Assembly: GCF_015482775.1 (NCBI RefSeq)
Contig: NZ_CP058214.1
Location: 1,878,272-1,942,271, forward strand
DNA length: 64,000 nucleotides
Direction: 5' to 3'
From: Kaustia mangrovi
GTDB lineage: Bacteria; Pseudomonadota; Alphaproteobacteria; Rhizobiales; Im1
Both the position numbers and the translations under genes were made by a program. Positions 62,731 to 64,000 of the stretch are shown here, piece by piece; positions within the stretch are counted from its first letter, which is position 1, and each line of letters begins with the position of its first letter. The notes beneath the pieces are model-generated. The model saw only the letters and a program-made list of their open reading frames with translations. It was not told where the DNA came from and searched no databases.

Positions 62731-64000
62731 CTAGCCGAGCAGCAGCCGCGGCAGGAAGAGCGCAATGTCGGGAAAGAGCGCCATCAGCACGACGAAGCCC
62801 ACGAGGATCAGGAGATAGGGCAGCGTATGGCGGGTGATGGTCATCAGCCCTTCCCCCGTCAGGCCCTGGATCACGAACAGGTTGAAGCCGAGCGGCGGGG
62901 TGATCTGCGACATCTCGACAACGAGGACGAGGAAGATGCCGAACCACACCGTATCGAAGCCCGCGCCGGCGACAAGCGGCAGCACGACCGGCAGCGTCAT
63001 GACGATCATGGAGAAGCCGTCGAGGAAGCAGCCTAGCACCAGATAGACAAGCATCAGGACGAGGATCAGCGCGAACGGCGCAAGCCCGAGCCCCTCCACG
63101 AAGCCGGCAATGGCGCGCGGCACGCCCAGAATGGCCGCCACATTGCCGAGGATCGAGGCACCGAGCACGATGAGCCCGATCATCGCGCAGGTCTGAACGG
63201 AGCCGAGCGCCACGTCGCGCAGCGTGGCAAAGGTGAGTCCCCCTTGCGCGGCCGCGATGATCATGGCGCCGACCACGCCGATGGCGGCGGCCTCCGACGG
63301 CGTCGCGAGCCCGCCATACATCGAGCCGAGCACGGCGACGATCAGGGCCACCACGGGCGCGAGCTCGCGCAGGGCCGACAGCCGCTCGCCGAGACTCACA
63401 TGCCGCAGGGCGCGCTCGCTCTCCGGCACGAGCTCCGGACGGATCGTGGTGTGCACCATGATCCATGCCATGAAGCACAAGGCGAGCAGGACACCCGGCA
63501 CGAAGCCCGCCGTGAACAAGCGCAGCACGGATTCGTCGGCGAGCACGCCATAGATGATCATGATCGTGCTCGGCGGAATGAGGAAGCCGAGCGTGCCGGC
63601 GCCCGCAAGGCTGCCCACCGCGATGGGGCGGGCATAACCGCGCCGTTCGAGTTCGCTGAGTGCGATCCGCCCCACCACCTGCGTCGTCGCCGCCGACGAG
63701 CCTGAAACGGCTGCGAAGATCGAGGAGCCGGCCACATTCACATGGAGCAGCCGCCCCGGCAGCAGCCCAGCCCAGGGGGCGAGCCCGTCGAACAGCGCGC
63801 GCGACAGCCGCGTGCGGAACAGGAACTCGCCCATGACGATGAAGAGCGGCAGGGCGATCAGCTCCGGCGTGGTGAGGATGTTGAAGACATATTGAGGCAG
63901 GAGCCGGTCGACCGGAATGCTGCGGAAGGTATAGAGCAGGACGACGGCGGTGAAGATCAGGGTCAGCCCGATCCAGACGCCGCTCGCCAGCGTGCCGAAC
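62731..64000 (-). CDS. TRAP transporter large permease subunit (DctM-like), 5' end outside window
   Basis: The frame is open from the stop at 62731 to the window edge, 422 residues visible without a start; MGEFLFRTRLS at 63834 is internal. Features of the DctM family are ELIALPLFIVMGEFL, SGSSAATTQVVGRIAL, LGFLIPPSTIMIIYGVLADES, ATPSEAAAIGVVGA and QITPPLGFNLFVIQGL, with about 10-12 membrane helices. It imports organic acids by sodium or proton symport together with a binding protein and a small permease that must lie beyond 64000. The SDR gene follows 78 bp later on the same strand. Confidence 0.92.
   Translation of the reverse strand, partial: FGTLASGVWIGLTLIFTAVVLLYTFRSIPVDRLLPQYVFNILTTPELIALPLFIVMGEFLFRTRLSRALFDGLAPWAGLLPGRLLHVNVAGSSIFAAVSGSSAATTQVVGRIALSELERRGYARPIAVGSLAGAGTLGFLIPPSTIMIIYGVLADESVLRLFTAGFVPGVLLALCFMAWIMVHTTIRPELVPESERALRHVSLGERLSALRELAPVVALIVAVLGSMYGGLATPSEAAAIGVVGAMIIAAAQGGLTFATLRDVALGSVQTCAMIGLIVLGASILGNVAAILGVPRAIAGFVEGLGLAPFALILVLMLVYLVLGCFLDGFSMIVMTLPVVLPLVAGAGFDTVWFGIFLVLVVEMSQITPPLGFNLFVIQGLTGEGLMTITRHTLPYLLILVGFVVLMALFPDIALFLPRLLLG

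Overview
The window is chromosomal DNA of a GC-rich alphaproteobacterium, most likely a member of the Hyphomicrobiales. The evidence is the Ohr/OhrR pair, the form of tRNA-Arg(CCG), the short palindromic intergenic repeats and many four-base ATGA/GTGA gene overlaps. No species can be named. No CRISPR array, rRNA, phage gene or transposase was found.

Layout. (1) 1-6.8 kb is lower in GC than the rest and looks acquired. It holds an SMR pump end, a methyltransferase, a LysR remnant and an alternating series of LysR regulators and medium-chain dehydrogenases. It ends at tRNA-Arg(CCG), beside a severed 5' half of a second tRNA-Arg(CCG). (2) 7.2-16 kb is an eight-gene operon plus a divergent LysR: a polyamine/opine-type ABC importer with a flavin/[2Fe-2S] oxidase of the opine-oxidase/HcnABC type. 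(3) 16-17.8 kb encodes a c-type cytochrome and a DUF4892-OmpA envelope protein. (4) 17.9-24.7 kb has a TetR-amidase pair divergent from a second Pot-type importer and a metallo-hydrolase. (5) 24.7-26.1 kb has an AraC regulator and a VOC protein. (6) 26.2-35.5 kb is an eight-gene, tightly coupled operon (importer, isochorismatase-like hydrolase, GH63-like glycosidase, nucleoside hydrolase, PfkB kinase) facing a LacI regulator and strong palindromic operators. (7) 36.4-39.9 kb is an apnO-oiaK-RuBisCO-like trio of D-apionate type. (8) 40.2-45.3 kb has Lrp, a class-III aminotransferase, LysR, a quinone reductase, XRE-cupin and GNAT genes. (9) 45.5-51.3 kb is a copper (cueR-copA) and zinc/cadmium/lead (P-type ATPase with divergent MerR) efflux block. 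(10) 51.4-55.5 kb has LysR/mmsA, YbaN and ohrR/ohr. (11) 55.6-64 kb is a fourth Pot-type importer with a HisD-paralogue dehydrogenase, a HutC-like GntR regulator, an SDR and a TRAP permease that runs off the window.

The region is therefore a dense array of import-and-oxidise modules: four separate PotABCD-like transporters and one TRAP transporter in 64 kb, each beside its own regulator and catabolic enzymes. In all four ABC operons a stable hairpin lies directly after the solute-binding-protein gene. This is the arrangement expected where a hairpin protects binding-protein mRNA.

Caution: five otherwise intact genes each need one extra base to restore their frame (near 5206, 22503, 43434, 44838 and 59699). 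Three of these are C5 tracts that should be C6, and a fourth is a C4 tract that should be C5. Undercalled homopolymers in the assembly are a more likely cause than gene decay.
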